This document shows positions 1 to 8,296 of a stretch of 64,000 nucleotides of DNA, piece after piece. Source of the stretch: JAJCYL01 sp965206015 (GTDB lineage Bacteria > Bacteroidota > Bacteroidia > Cytophagales > Cyclobacteriaceae); assembly GCA_965206015.1 (NCBI GenBank), contig CBDBIW010000004.1:277395-341394 (forward strand), in the 5' to 3' direction. The notes under the pieces are model-generated. The model did not search any database. It had not been told where the DNA came from and saw only the letters and a list, made by a program, of their open reading frames with translations. Numbering within the stretch: the stretch's first letter is position 1; the number at the start of each line of letters is the position of its first letter. Position numbers and translations under genes: made by a program.

Positions 1-2158
1 CTTCCAAGGCTATCTGAAAAAAATCTGCTGCCAATCGTGGAGCATTGTGGTCCAATGCTACTATCCCCATTACATGGTTATAATATCCCTTTTTTACAGG
101 CCCATTTTGCAATTGGTCAAGACTTCTAAGAAATGAGGTTAAATCATTACTCATGTATTGCATGAGCGCACTCAAATAAGTAAGTTGACGGCTGTAGAGA
201 GCGTTATTTTGGGCAGTGGCATATCCACTTATAATTCCAATCTCACTCTTTTTGGGACTGTTTAATTTCGAAAATCCCCAATTATACAGGTATGTGAATT
301 GATGTAGGTCCAGACTTGAATCATTTTGACCGAGGGAGAGCTCAGCGTCCAACCATTTGGTAGTGTTATTACTATAGGCCAGTAAATTCGTTTTCAGAGG
401 TAGGTGAACTGAAGTATCGAATATGTTTTTTAAGGAATCTACAGGTAGTCCGACCTCATTCCTGCTTAACAAATCAATGATATTTGTGGTATTTGTTTTG
501 TTTTCCCAGCCACCATTTGCACCAGCTTCCATATAGTAAACTGCAGAATCTAGCAAATTGGTCTCCTTGAAAATAAGGCCAAGGTTATTTTTGATTTCAT
601 TGCTTTCTGGAAATTTACCGATCCCTTCTTTCAGAGTGAAAAGCGCATCGAAAAACAGGGAATTTGCTTTTTGTGCATTGGCCAAATTAATATAGGCAAA
701 TTCAGTGGGATTTTTTTGTGTAGCTTTTTTGAAACTTTGAATGGCCTTACTCAGGTCGTTTTGTTTATAGCCTAACTCTCCTAGGCTGTAGTTGGAGCGA
801 TGATTATTAAACCCAAATATTGCTCCTCGTTTGTAATATTCTTCAGCGAGAAAATTATTACCCTCATGGTAGTATACACTTCCCAATCCGTTGTAATAGC
901 CGGCGACCGCTTGGTTTAAGGCAGCCTGGTTTGACAGGTAGTAAAATGCAGCAATAACCACAAGACCAGCAAGATTGGCCGAAAAATAAGGCATGTTATC
1001 CTCATGATAGGCAATTTTATAAACTGACAAATTCTTGTTTATAAGATTGATAAAGTTGGCCAGTAAATAAAGCAAGAACATCATGCCAAAACCGATGTGT
1101 GAGAAGACGATGGCATCCTCAAAAGTTTCAAGAACAGGGTCATTGAGAGTAACCGTATGATAAGTAATGGTTGCAAAACATATCACACCAAGTGTCAGGA
1201 AAAGATATCCTCCTAATGGGCGAAATGACAAAATATGTTCATATCTAATTTCTCTCTGTTTAAATCCCCAAAGCCCGATGATGGCTGACGTCAATAACAA
1301 TAAGAAAGCATTCACATAGAGTAAGTCCCAATCAATGACGAAAGCATTCTTTAAATAAACCAATCCTAAATTCAGGAAGTAGAGCGTACTTAAGATAATA
1401 AAATGAGTCAGGTTATGCTTACCGTTCTTACCGTTTTGATTAACAGACCCTGAAATGAGGAAGAGTATTAAAAAAATGATTTCATGCGAAACCAAAAAGA
1501 TAAATAGGATACTCATTACGACAGGAGTTGTATAATTATAATGCACTAAAAAATAAAAGGGGTTTTGATTTTGAGAAAAAAGGGCAATCAGAATTGCAAT
1601 GACGGCAATGACACTTGTAAATAACACCAACCTGGTGGTGAATTCTATTTCACATTTAAAGGCGTGAATATAATAGCTCATTGGAAGTACTAGACACAAG
1701 ACTATGATGAGGAAAGTGTTATCAATCCAGCCAAAAATCTCAAGCTGTTCTAATCTGAAGTTTACAAAAAGGAAACTACTCAGAGCGGTTGCCACCAAAT
1801 ACCAAAACCGTTTCAAGTAGGTGGTAATGGTAAGGAGCATAATCAGACCGGCACAGAAAATGCTCAAGAAAATATAACCCGTTCCTGTTGTTATTTGATG
1901 TGCGCTTCCCTGGTAATATTGATTTATAAGATAATTATCCGCTAAGAGTTCGAATTCAAATAGGCCTACTTGAATTTTCTTCACAGGCACTTCTATAGTT
2001 TCGGCAGCACTTGTAACGTTCCAATCGAGTGCACTATCATTTCCTCTTAAAACACTGAAGCTATAATAAAATAGACTACCCAGGAAAAAGGCTAATAGTA
2101 AGGTATAGATTCGACGTTCAGATGAAGGCCAACTCTTCCAAAAAAACAAATCGCTCAT
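1..2158 (-). CDS. Polytopic membrane protein with C-terminal TPR repeats (partial)
   Basis: Translating the minus strand from the ATG at 2156-2158 gives about 719 residues with no stop before the window edge, so the C-terminus is missing. Roughly residues 15-400 form about a dozen hydrophobic segments with an extracytoplasmic loop after the first. From about residue 415 there are tetratricopeptide-like helices rich in the N-Y-x-L-G and A-x-x-x-Y-x-x-A patterns. This resembles Bacteroidota membrane TPR proteins of unknown role; I do not recognise a specific family. The start overlaps the gatC stop as ATGA (2155-2158), so the two are probably co-translated. Confidence 0.75.
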   Translation of the reverse strand, partial: MSDLFFWKSWPSSERRIYTLLLAFFLGSLFYYSFSVLRGNDSALDWNVTSAAETIEVPVKKIQVGLFEFELLADNYLINQYYQGSAHQITTGTGYIFLSIFCAGLIMLLTITTYLKRFWYLVATALSSFLFVNFRLEQLEIFGWIDNTFLIIVLCLVLPMSYYIHAFKCEIEFTTRLVLFTSVIAVIAILIALFSQNQNPFYFLVHYNYTTPVVMSILFIFLVSHEIIFLILFLISGSVNQNGKNGKHNLTHFIILSTLYFLNLGLVYLKNAFVIDWDLLYVNAFLLLLTSAIIGLWGFKQREIRYEHILSFRPLGGYLFLTLGVICFATITYHTVTLNDPVLETFEDAIVFSHIGFGMMFLLYLLANFINLINKNLSVYKIAYHEDNMPYFSANLAGLVVIAAFYYLSNQAALNQAVAGYYNGLGSVYYHEGNNFLAEEYYKRGAIFGFNNHRSNYSLGELGYKQNDLSKAIQSFKKATQKNPTEFAYINLANAQKANSLFFDALFTLKEGIGKFPESNEIKNNLGLIFKETNLLDSAVYYMEAGANGGWENKTNTTNIIDLLSRNEVGLPVDSLKNIFDTSVHLPLKTNLLAYSNNTTKWLDAELSLGQNDSSLDLHQFTYLYNWGFSKLNSPKKSEIGIISGYATAQNNALYSRQLTYLSALMQYMSNDLTSFLRSLDQLQNGPVKKGYYNHVMGIVALDHNAPRLAADFFQIALE

Positions 2159-2454
2159 TTACCTTTATTCTTTATCACTTTGGGCACAATAAAGAACTTA
2201 TCACTATTTTTTGGAGATAATTTCAATGCGACCTCTCGATTTAAACTATTATTAGCAGTGTCCTCTCTTAGTTGATTGATCTCTTTAGACATATGAGTAA
2301 GAGGTTCTACTCCTTCGGTATCCGCCTCATTCAACTTTTCCACCCAGGTAAGTATTTCACTTAAATCTTTGAGCAACTTTTCTTCATCTTTAGGATTCAC
2401 TTCCAACCTCGACAGGTGAGCGATCTTCTCCAAAGTCTCTTTGGTTACCTTCAT
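2155..2454 (-). CDS. gatC: Asp-tRNA(Asn)/Glu-tRNA(Gln) amidotransferase subunit C
   Basis: The 99-residue product starts with the family signature (ETLEKIAHLSRLEV) and has the central D-T-E-G-V-E-P-L-T-H segment of GatC. GatC is the small chaperone-like subunit of GatCAB, which amidates mischarged Glu-tRNA(Gln) or Asp-tRNA(Asn) in the cytoplasm. Length is normal. gatA and gatB are not in the window. Its 5' end lies inside the 3' end of plsC (65 bp overlap in another frame), and its stop overlaps the next start, so plsC-gatC-TPR gene is probably one transcript. Confidence 0.93.
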   Translation of the reverse strand: MKVTKETLEKIAHLSRLEVNPKDEEKLLKDLSEILTWVEKLNEADTEGVEPLTHMSKEINQLREDTANNSLNREVALKLSPKNSDKFFIVPKVIKNKGK

Positions 2455-3181
2455 CTACATTCGAACGCTTTAATTCCTCTGCAATAATATTAAAAACCCT
2501 GTTGCTAAGTTCATTGACAGACCTAATAGAGTACTCACCCGGGTCAATAGATTCGTGATAGGTGATTTTTAAATGCCGGTGATTGGGTAAAAATTTATTA
2601 TCGTCCGGAAGAAAAAGCCAATTATAAGCTATTGTAACGGGCACTACGAGCGTGTTATTCTCAATTGCTGCCTTAAATGCACCTGGTTTAAAGGGTGATA
2701 TATTTGGGGGATTGGTCGTATTAATTCCCCCTTCGGGAAATATCGTAAGACTTATTCCTCTATCGAGTGCATCAATAGACCGTTGAAGAGTCTCGTATTT
2801 ACTTCTCATATTGCTTCGGTCAACCAGAATATGGAGTTTACGATACATATAGCCGAATAGAGGAATCTTTGCCATCGAGTTTTTGCCAACAAAAGCAAAA
2901 GGTACTGGAGTCAAGCCCATTATGGGGATGTCAATGTATGAGAAATGATTCGGACAGAATATGTATTTCTTCTGCGCACTAAGTTTTTCTTTGAAATCTC
3001 TCTCAACCCTTACAAAGCACAATGCAAAAAATCCTATGGCCCAGTAATAGTTTAGCCACAAAGCCATCTTTTGCCATTTCTTCCTTTGGACCAGGATAAA
3101 AATAAGAGGTAATAAGAGCAGAAAAAGACCCCAGAATACGCCAATACAATAAATGGAATAGACTCTTCTATTTAACCTCAT
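2390..3181 (-). CDS. plsC: 1-acyl-sn-glycerol-3-phosphate acyltransferase (PlsC family)
   Basis: A 263-residue membrane-bound acyltransferase. A hydrophobic N-terminus (about residues 10-30) is followed by the acceptor motif as NHFSYID (canonical N/HHxSxxD; the usual first His is Asn here), then FPEGG near residue 150, the glycerol-3-phosphate-binding block. The family makes phosphatidic acid from lysophosphatidate at the inner membrane. The polar tail after about residue 240 is encoded by DNA that also encodes the start of gatC. The N in NHxxxxD also occurs in other PlsC-like enzymes, so the exact acyl acceptor is unproven. Confidence 0.87.
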   Translation of the reverse strand: MRLNRRVYSIYCIGVFWGLFLLLLPLIFILVQRKKWQKMALWLNYYWAIGFFALCFVRVERDFKEKLSAQKKYIFCPNHFSYIDIPIMGLTPVPFAFVGKNSMAKIPLFGYMYRKLHILVDRSNMRSKYETLQRSIDALDRGISLTIFPEGGINTTNPPNISPFKPGAFKAAIENNTLVVPVTIAYNWLFLPDDNKFLPNHRHLKITYHESIDPGEYSIRSVNELSNRVFNIIAEELKRSNVDEGNQRDFGEDRSPVEVGSES

Positions 3182-3373
3182 CTAAGAATTTGGTACACTG
3201 CAATTTCAACATCCGGACTATTGCGGATAGTCTCATTGCCATAGTTCTCGAAACTATAAAAAAATAAAGAATATGAATTTTATCTCCTAACTGTTTGCTC
3301 TTCACATTGCAATAAGTACACTTTTCGCTGCTTGCAGTTCACCGCAAGGTAATAAGAGTGATGTTCCGTTGAA

Positions 3374-3594
3374 ACGCTTGTGAATGATTTATATGGAGGT
3401 ACAAGTGGTATATCTGTTGATGCTGAGGGTAACATATACTCATCATTGAACGGTCTAATTTGATTTGGAAATTTTGAGTTATTACTGGCCTTCTGTTGCG
3501 AGATTTTTAAAGGAGATAGGCCACTAGCATTTATGCAGGTAATCCAATAGGAGACAATGGACTTATTGATTATTTTGCCCTCAAATTCGTACCA
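3374..3594 (+). pseudogene. Relic of an NHL/SMP-30-type beta-propeller gene
   Basis: This stretch upstream of the aminotransferase has no intact gene but holds two propeller-like snippets in different frames. At 3383-3463 the translation includes GGTSGISVDAEGNIYSS, which matches the G-I-x-V-D-x-x-G-N-I-Y core of NHL repeats. At 3520-3594 the translation includes YAGNPIGDNGLIDYFALKF, like the A-G-x-x-x-x-G-x-x-D inter-blade stretch. A stop and frame changes separate them. I read this as a decayed gene fragment. The second snippet runs in frame into the aminotransferase ATG. Confidence 0.45.
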
Positions 3595-4803
3595 ATGACA
3601 GATTTTAATTCCATACTCGCAGACAGGATAGTTAATATGGCTGAATCAGCCACCCTGGCAATGGCAAGGAAGGCCAGGGAAATGAAAGTGGAAGGCATTG
3701 ATATTATCAGCTTAAGTATTGGAGAGCCAGACTTTAAAACGCCAAAACACATTCAAGAAGCGGCAAAAGCTGCGATTGACGAAGGAAAATATTTTGGTTA
3801 CTCTCCCGTACCAGGTTATATGGATTTGAGGGAAGCAATTGCCGAAAAGCTTAGACACGAAAACGAAATTAAATCGAAAGCAGATAATATAGTTGTATCC
3901 ACCGGAGCAAAACAGTCCATTGCCAATGTGATCATCTCCATTTCCAACCCAGGAGATGAAATTGTAATTCTCATGCCATACTGGGTGAGTTATAGAGATA
4001 TTACCCTATTTGCGGGAGCAACACCCGTTTTTGCTGAAGGTACCATTGAGAATGACTTTAAGGTTATGGCTGACGATTTGGATGCTGTCATTACTGATAA
4101 AACGAAAGCCATTCTCTTTTCTTCGCCAAGTAATCCAACTGGTTCAGTATTTACCAGAGACGAGATTGCCACAATTGTGAAGGTAATGGAGAAATACCCT
4201 GAAGTACTTATAATCTCGGACGAGATTTATGAGCACATTAATTACTCCGGAGGCCATGTAAGCATTGGTTCGTTTGACGAGGTTGAAGATCGGACAATAA
4301 CGGTGAATGGATTCTCGAAGGGGTTCGCAATGACAGGATGGAGGATTGGTTATATCTCTGCTCCAGTCGCAATTGCTAAAGCCTGCGAGAAGGTTCAAGG
4401 ACAAATTACCTCTGGTGCAAATTCAATTGCCCAGAGGGCTGCGCTGGCGGGCCTCAAGAGTGACCTCGGTCCAACGAGAGAAATGACCCATGAATACCTA
4501 AAACGCAGAGACCTTGTGTTAGGCCTGTTAGATGATATACCAGGTGTGAGAACCTACGTACCATCTGGGGCATTTTACATTTTCCCGGATATAAGTGAAT
4601 TTTTTGGTAAAAGCTTTGGTTCGCTAACTATAAAGGATGCCAATGATCTCTCCTTGTACATTCTAAATGAGGCAAAGGTCTCAGTAGTAACTGGAGATGC
4701 TTTTGGTGCGCCAAAGTGTATTCGAATTTCTTATGCAGCCTCAGACGAGGAATTGAAGGAAGCGATAAGACGAATTAAGAAAGCCCTGTCCAAACTTAAC
4801 TAA
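3595..4803 (+). CDS. aspC: PLP-dependent aspartate/aromatic aminotransferase (class I)
   Basis: 402 residues, the usual length for a fold-type I class I aminotransferase. Visible signatures are SNPTG with Asn180, SDEIYEH near 212, and the PLP Schiff-base Lys242 in GFSKGFAMTGWRIGY. The substrate-carboxylate Arg lies in CIRISYA near the C-terminus. These fit the subgroup Ib aspartate aminotransferase that converts oxaloacetate and glutamate to aspartate and 2-oxoglutarate in the cytoplasm; prephenate or aromatic specificity is possible. The frame is open upstream into relic sequence, so ATG 3595 is chosen because homology begins just after it. It converges on yidD with 12 bp between stops. Confidence 0.9.
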   Translation: MTDFNSILADRIVNMAESATLAMARKAREMKVEGIDIISLSIGEPDFKTPKHIQEAAKAAIDEGKYFGYSPVPGYMDLREAIAEKLRHENEIKSKADNIVVSTGAKQSIANVIISISNPGDEIVILMPYWVSYRDITLFAGATPVFAEGTIENDFKVMADDLDAVITDKTKAILFSSPSNPTGSVFTRDEIATIVKVMEKYPEVLIISDEIYEHINYSGGHVSIGSFDEVEDRTITVNGFSKGFAMTGWRIGYISAPVAIAKACEKVQGQITSGANSIAQRAALAGLKSDLGPTREMTHEYLKRRDLVLGLLDDIPGVRTYVPSGAFYIFPDISEFFGKSFGSLTIKDANDLSLYILNEAKVSVVTGDAFGAPKCIRISYAASDEELKEAIRRIKKALSKLN

Positions 4804-4815
4804 TCTCAACTTTTC

Positions 4816-5061
4816 CTAAGGTACAGGATCATACCCCTGACCTCCCCGGGGATGGCACCTGCTGAACCTTTTCAGCCCAAGCCAGAATCCCCTGAAAATG
4901 CCGTGTTTGAATATTGCTTGTTTGACGTACTCCGAACAGGTTGGTTGGTATCTGCAGGAGGGGGGGATAAGAGGTGAGATACAGTACTGGTAAAAAACTA
5001 TTGGGAGTGCAACCAATTTTCTTAGATGATTTTGGTAAATCTTTTTTGAGTTGTTTGACAT
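4816..5061 (-). CDS. yidD: Membrane protein insertion efficiency factor YidD
   Basis: The core contains YQYCISPLIPPSCRYQPTCS and GFWLGLKRFSRCHPRGGQGYDPVP-like sequence, the hallmark of YidD with its three conserved cysteines. The family assists YidC/Sec membrane protein insertion at the inner face of the cytoplasmic membrane. The frame is open further upstream to 5133, but the Met at 5061 gives 81 residues, the normal family length. The longer N-terminus would be encoded by a 13-bp tandem duplication and is unlikely. rnpA and yidC are not adjacent. Confidence 0.9.
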   Translation of the reverse strand: MSNNSKKIYQNHLRKLVALPIVFYQYCISPLIPPSCRYQPTCSEYVKQAIFKHGIFRGFWLGLKRFSRCHPRGGQGYDPVP

Positions 5062-5067
5062 ATCAGA

Positions 5068-5093
5068 CCTATAATAAGCACCTATAATAAGCA
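5068..5093. repeat. 13-bp perfect tandem duplication
   Basis: CCTATAATAAGCA occurs twice head to tail at 5068-5080 and 5081-5093, just upstream of the likely yidD start. It is one of several such micro-duplications in intergenic DNA of this window. It probably arose by replication slippage. Confidence 0.9.
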
Positions 5094-5148
5094 TGAGAAG
5101 ATGAGCATAAAAGAAAATGTCATTTTTTTGCATACTGTAAATTTGTAT

Positions 5149-5175
5149 TTTAACTTAACCTATATTTAACTTAAC
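5149..5175. repeat. 11-bp direct repeat inside an imperfect 16-bp tandem duplication
   Basis: TTTAACTTAAC occurs at 5149-5159 and 5165-5175 in the AT-rich gap between yidD and the SDP-like operon. No gene is visible in 5094-5393; the promoter of the downstream operon should lie here, but I could not pick a clear TAnnTTTG box. Confidence 0.75.
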
Positions 5176-5393
5176 TTAATGGAGACTTGAATAGAAATGT
5201 TTTATTGAATTAGGCACTTAGTAAGCCTTTAAAAGTGGCCTTAGTTTACGTATGGGTACACTTTGATCTAAAAATCAATCCTTCCCAAGAGTTTGTCTCA
5301 AGCAATATTCGAATTTCTTTTATTTCCATCGTCTCAGAGCAATTTATTACATGCCTAGTTCAAATGTTTTATTCATAAGCTTAACTTACATAC

Positions 5394-6199
5394 ATGGAAC
5401 CTGCAACTGCGATTTTTAGAAAATACGTCAATCCAAGATTGGCACCTTTTTTGTCGGATTGATACTGTTTGTTAGTTGTCAAGGTAGCGAATTAATACCT
5501 GATAATAACAATCTGTTAGCCCAACATTCTGGAGAAGAAATGTTTAATGCTATTTTCTTTGCTGAAGGTGAAATGGTTCAAAGTATTCCTATACTATTAG
5601 AATATCAAGAAGCTAAGAACACTTTGCTTAGTGAAACCGACAGAGAGTTGAATGAAAGTTTTCAAGGTATTATTATGGCAAATATCTCTTCGAAAGACTC
5701 TTTATTTTTTACGGAATTCAGAAATGGCTTAATGTCAAAGGATCATTTGAAAATAGAAGCTACTTTGAACAGGGCAAGTCGAGTTGTTTTTCAATCAATA
5801 ATAGAAATTACTGAAATTGGGGAATCAACCATAAGAGACATGCAAGACCACGTTGCGGCAAAATATTCAACAGAGGATATTGTCAAAATGTTTAATGAAA
5901 ACCCAGAGGAAACCGTCGCAATCTTAGAAGATAGTTTTTCAAACTACAGTGCCGGAGGAAGATCAAAGATAACTCAAGAAGCTCTTTGTGTTGTTGGAGT
6001 TGGAGCAGTTGCAATAGCTGGAGCACTAGTAGTATTCGTTGCGGGGGTGGTATTCTTGTACTGGATTGTTTCAGGAGCAAGTTTCTTTCCTGCACCCCCT
6101 GCACCCCCTGCACCCGATTCTGATCCAAACGCAAGGGTAATGGCGAATGGAAGAAACTTTCAATTGGAAAAGTTAATTGATGCCTTAGCTAGTATGTAG
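5394..6199 (+). CDS. sdpC: SdpC-like antimicrobial peptide precursor (start region frameshifted)
   Basis: The main frame (TTG 5459 to stop 6199) begins in the middle of a signal peptide. The mature part opens with SGEEMFNAIFFAEGEMVQSI, which matches the S-G-E-E-x-F-x-x-I-F-F-x-x-G-E block of SdpC precursors. Near the C-terminus a Cys followed by a long Ala/Val/Gly-rich hydrophobic helix (about residues 180-205 of the 246) is the likely toxin segment, followed by a Pro-Ala repeat (APPAPPAP). In Bacillus, SdpC is processed to a membrane-collapsing peptide. ATG 5394 reads MEPATAIFRKYVNPRLAPF, then stops at 5460. One extra T in the T6 run at 5447-5452 would join it to FVGLILFVSC, giving a full signal peptide with lipobox. 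The gene is first in a four-gene operon. Family assignment is firm; the start is not. Confidence 0.8.
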
Positions 6200-6207
6200 C
6201 ACCGCTC

Positions 6208-6741
6208 ATGAAACTCTTAAGTGCCTTTTATTCAATCTTAATTGTTTATGGAATAATTTTAAGCTTGATTGGCTTGGCATCTTTGCCAGAAAACCCATTA
6301 ACTCCAGGGTTTGCCACAAAAAAGATTTTTAAAAGTGTAATGCCTCAAGGGTGGGGATTTTTTACAAGAAATCCAAGGGAAAATCAATTGTTTCTATTTA
6401 GGGTAGTAGATAACTCCTTGGAATTAGTGAATAATAGCGAAAACTCACTTAGTCATAATTTATATGGACTAAGAAGAATACATAGCGCGATTGGAATAGA
6501 GTTTGGTGTGTTATTAAATAGAGTTAAGGATTCTGACTGGATTGAGTGCGATTCGTCTATTTATAGTTGCGTCCAGAATGAAGTCATTCCAAGTGTCATA
6601 ATTAAAAACATGAATCCGGAACCAATTCTTTGTGGAGATTTTGTTGTTGTTGAGCAGGAAGTTGTTCCTTGGGTTTGGTACAACTCAAGCAATATAAATA
6701 TGCCACTTAAGTTCACAAAAATATCAGTGCGGTGTCCATAA
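6208..6741 (+). CDS. sdpA: SdpA-family protein of the SDP-type toxin system
   Basis: 177 residues with one N-terminal membrane anchor (about residues 5-27), followed by the family block MPQGWGFFTRNPRE near residue 45, characteristic of SdpA. In Bacillus, SdpA is a cytosolic or membrane-associated factor needed together with SdpB to mature SdpC. Later cysteines (near 110, 116 and 175) could form disulfides if the domain is outside. It lies 8 bp after sdpC, and its last 10 bp overlap the GTG start of sdpB, indicating translational coupling. Confidence 0.85.
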   Translation: MKLLSAFYSILIVYGIILSLIGLASLPENPLTPGFATKKIFKSVMPQGWGFFTRNPRENQLFLFRVVDNSLELVNNSENSLSHNLYGLRRIHSAIGIEFGVLLNRVKDSDWIECDSSIYSCVQNEVIPSVIIKNMNPEPILCGDFVVVEQEVVPWVWYNSSNINMPLKFTKISVRCP

Positions 6742-7676
6742 AAGTATTTATCACGAGTATAGCTCTTACTTATAATCCTTGGACTAACGTTCTTGGGTTG
6801 TCAAGATCATTATTAGCCACAGGAACATTGTTAACAATGGTATCTAATGATACTAATATTTTATTCAAACCAGCATCAGGTCTGTCGAATGTTCCCATTT
6901 GTGATAGTGTCTCTCAATTCGGACTTTTTTGTATACTCAAAGATAATTTGGATATTGCCCAATTGATTGGTTGTTTGATTCTAATGGCGGTAATTGTAGG
7001 TTCTTACCCCCGATATTCATGCTTTTTTCATTGGTGGGTATCGTATAGTTTCAATTCTTCGGCAACCCTTGTTAACGGTGGAGATCAACTTACAGCTGTT
7101 TTGACAATACTCTTAGTGCCTATTTGTTTGGCTGATAATAGAACAAATCATTGGAAGAGTGGAACAACCCCGAATGGTAGAGGATTTATACAGCAAATAT
7201 TTGTTATTAACACCTGGGTGGCTTATCTTCTTGTCAGGATTCAAGTTTGTTTTTTATATTTTAACGCTTTTGTTTCTAAACTGAAGATTGATGAATGGAT
7301 TAACGGTACAGCTTTGTATTACTACTTTCAAAGTCCACTTCTAGGAACCTCTTCTTGGCTAAGCCCAGTACTAATGCCATTAATGTCAAATCCATTCATT
7401 GTTACAGCCTCGACATGGGGAGTGATATTGTTAGAAGTAGTGCTTTTTGTCAGTGTGGTGTTACCTTCTAAAAATGCTAAAAAAGTACTTGGGATGGGAA
7501 TAATTTTTCATATTTTGATAGCCATATTTTTTGGTTTGATCAGTTTTTTCTTTGCTTGTGCTGCAGGTTTGATTCTTTATCTTCATCCGGTTGAAAAATC
7601 ATTTATGTTTAACAAAATAATTGCAAAATGGAAAAGGTTATTTACAGTGCTTCGCTTGATTCAACAGCCAAAATAA
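6732..7676 (+). CDS. sdpB: SdpB-family multi-pass membrane protein of the SDP-type toxin system
   Basis: 314 residues, GTG start. The N-terminal YNPWTNVLGLSRSLLATGTLL block is diagnostic of SdpB, a polytopic protein distantly related to HTTM / vitamin-K carboxylase-like membrane domains. Several hydrophobic segments follow, with W-W-V-S-Y-S-F and N-G-G-D-Q conserved-looking loops near residue 100-120. SdpB is required with SdpA for production of active SDP peptide in Bacillus. It overlaps sdpA by 10 bp and the downstream PH-domain gene by 49 bp, so this is a tight operon. Confidence 0.87.
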   Translation: MSIKVFITSIALTYNPWTNVLGLSRSLLATGTLLTMVSNDTNILFKPASGLSNVPICDSVSQFGLFCILKDNLDIAQLIGCLILMAVIVGSYPRYSCFFHWWVSYSFNSSATLVNGGDQLTAVLTILLVPICLADNRTNHWKSGTTPNGRGFIQQIFVINTWVAYLLVRIQVCFLYFNAFVSKLKIDEWINGTALYYYFQSPLLGTSSWLSPVLMPLMSNPFIVTASTWGVILLEVVLFVSVVLPSKNAKKVLGMGIIFHILIAIFFGLISFFFACAAGLILYLHPVEKSFMFNKIIAKWKRLFTVLRLIQQPK

Positions 7677-8131
7677 TTACTGGAATCATAGTAATATTAT
7701 TTGCATATGTCATTTACGAGAGTAGTAGGGTATTAATGGCCTCAATATCAGAAATTTCATTCGTAATTCATTCGGCCACAATTCTAGTTCTATTATCCAC
7801 TCTTATTATAACATACCTTCTGAAGCCATCTCAGTATGAAATTACAGATAATGCCATTCTCATAATTCGGCCATTTGGACCAGTAGAAATAAAGGTTGAT
7901 GATATAGAGAACGTAGAAATAATGCCTATTAAAGGAGTGACAATCAGAACATGGGCATCAGGAGGATTATTCGGATATCTCGGAAAATTCAGAAATAGTA
8001 AAATAGGTCCGATGACTTTTTATAATACCCGCAGAAACAATAAATTGCTCATAACCCTAAAACAGGGGAAGAAAATTGTGATAACCCCCGACAGTATCGA
8101 GCTGTTAGATAAGCTTAAGAGTATTATATAA
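7628..8131 (+). CDS. Two-TM membrane protein with bacterial PH-like domain; candidate SDP immunity factor
   Basis: 167 residues. Two hydrophobic segments (about 18-37 and 44-64) are followed by a soluble beta-rich region, about residues 70-165, containing Y-E-I-T-D-N-A-I-x-I and V-D-D-I-E-N-V-E, the pattern of bacterial PH domains. A W-A-S-G-G-L-F-G-Y-L-G loop precedes the last strands. The start lies 49 bp inside sdpB, so it belongs to the same transcript. No SdpI homologue is present. Position suggests an immunity or maturation role, but this is inference from context only. Confidence 0.6.
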   Translation: MEKVIYSASLDSTAKIITGIIVILFAYVIYESSRVLMASISEISFVIHSATILVLLSTLIITYLLKPSQYEITDNAILIIRPFGPVEIKVDDIENVEIMPIKGVTIRTWASGGLFGYLGKFRNSKIGPMTFYNTRRNNKLLITLKQGKKIVITPDSIELLDKLKSII

Positions 8132-8296
8132 CTACTAACATTTCGAAATGGCGCATTAAGATTTTAAGCATAAGTCCATCTTTGTGTTTTCAGAGTTACT
8201 CCTTATAATGTTCGGAGTATGAAGCAGCATTTCCCTAAAAAACAAATACCTTAGCACTTCCTTTTTAAAACGGAGATTGATAATCAATAATTCAAA

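Noticed and set aside
5892..6134. Minus-strand frame opposite sdpC
   Set aside because: Leucine/glutamine-rich low-complexity product created by the repeats in sdpC on the other strand; no start context.
8132..8296. SAH riboswitch upstream of ahcY
   Set aside because: The 165-bp leader lacks a recognisable pseudoknot or conserved core that I could pair; nothing beyond position supports it.
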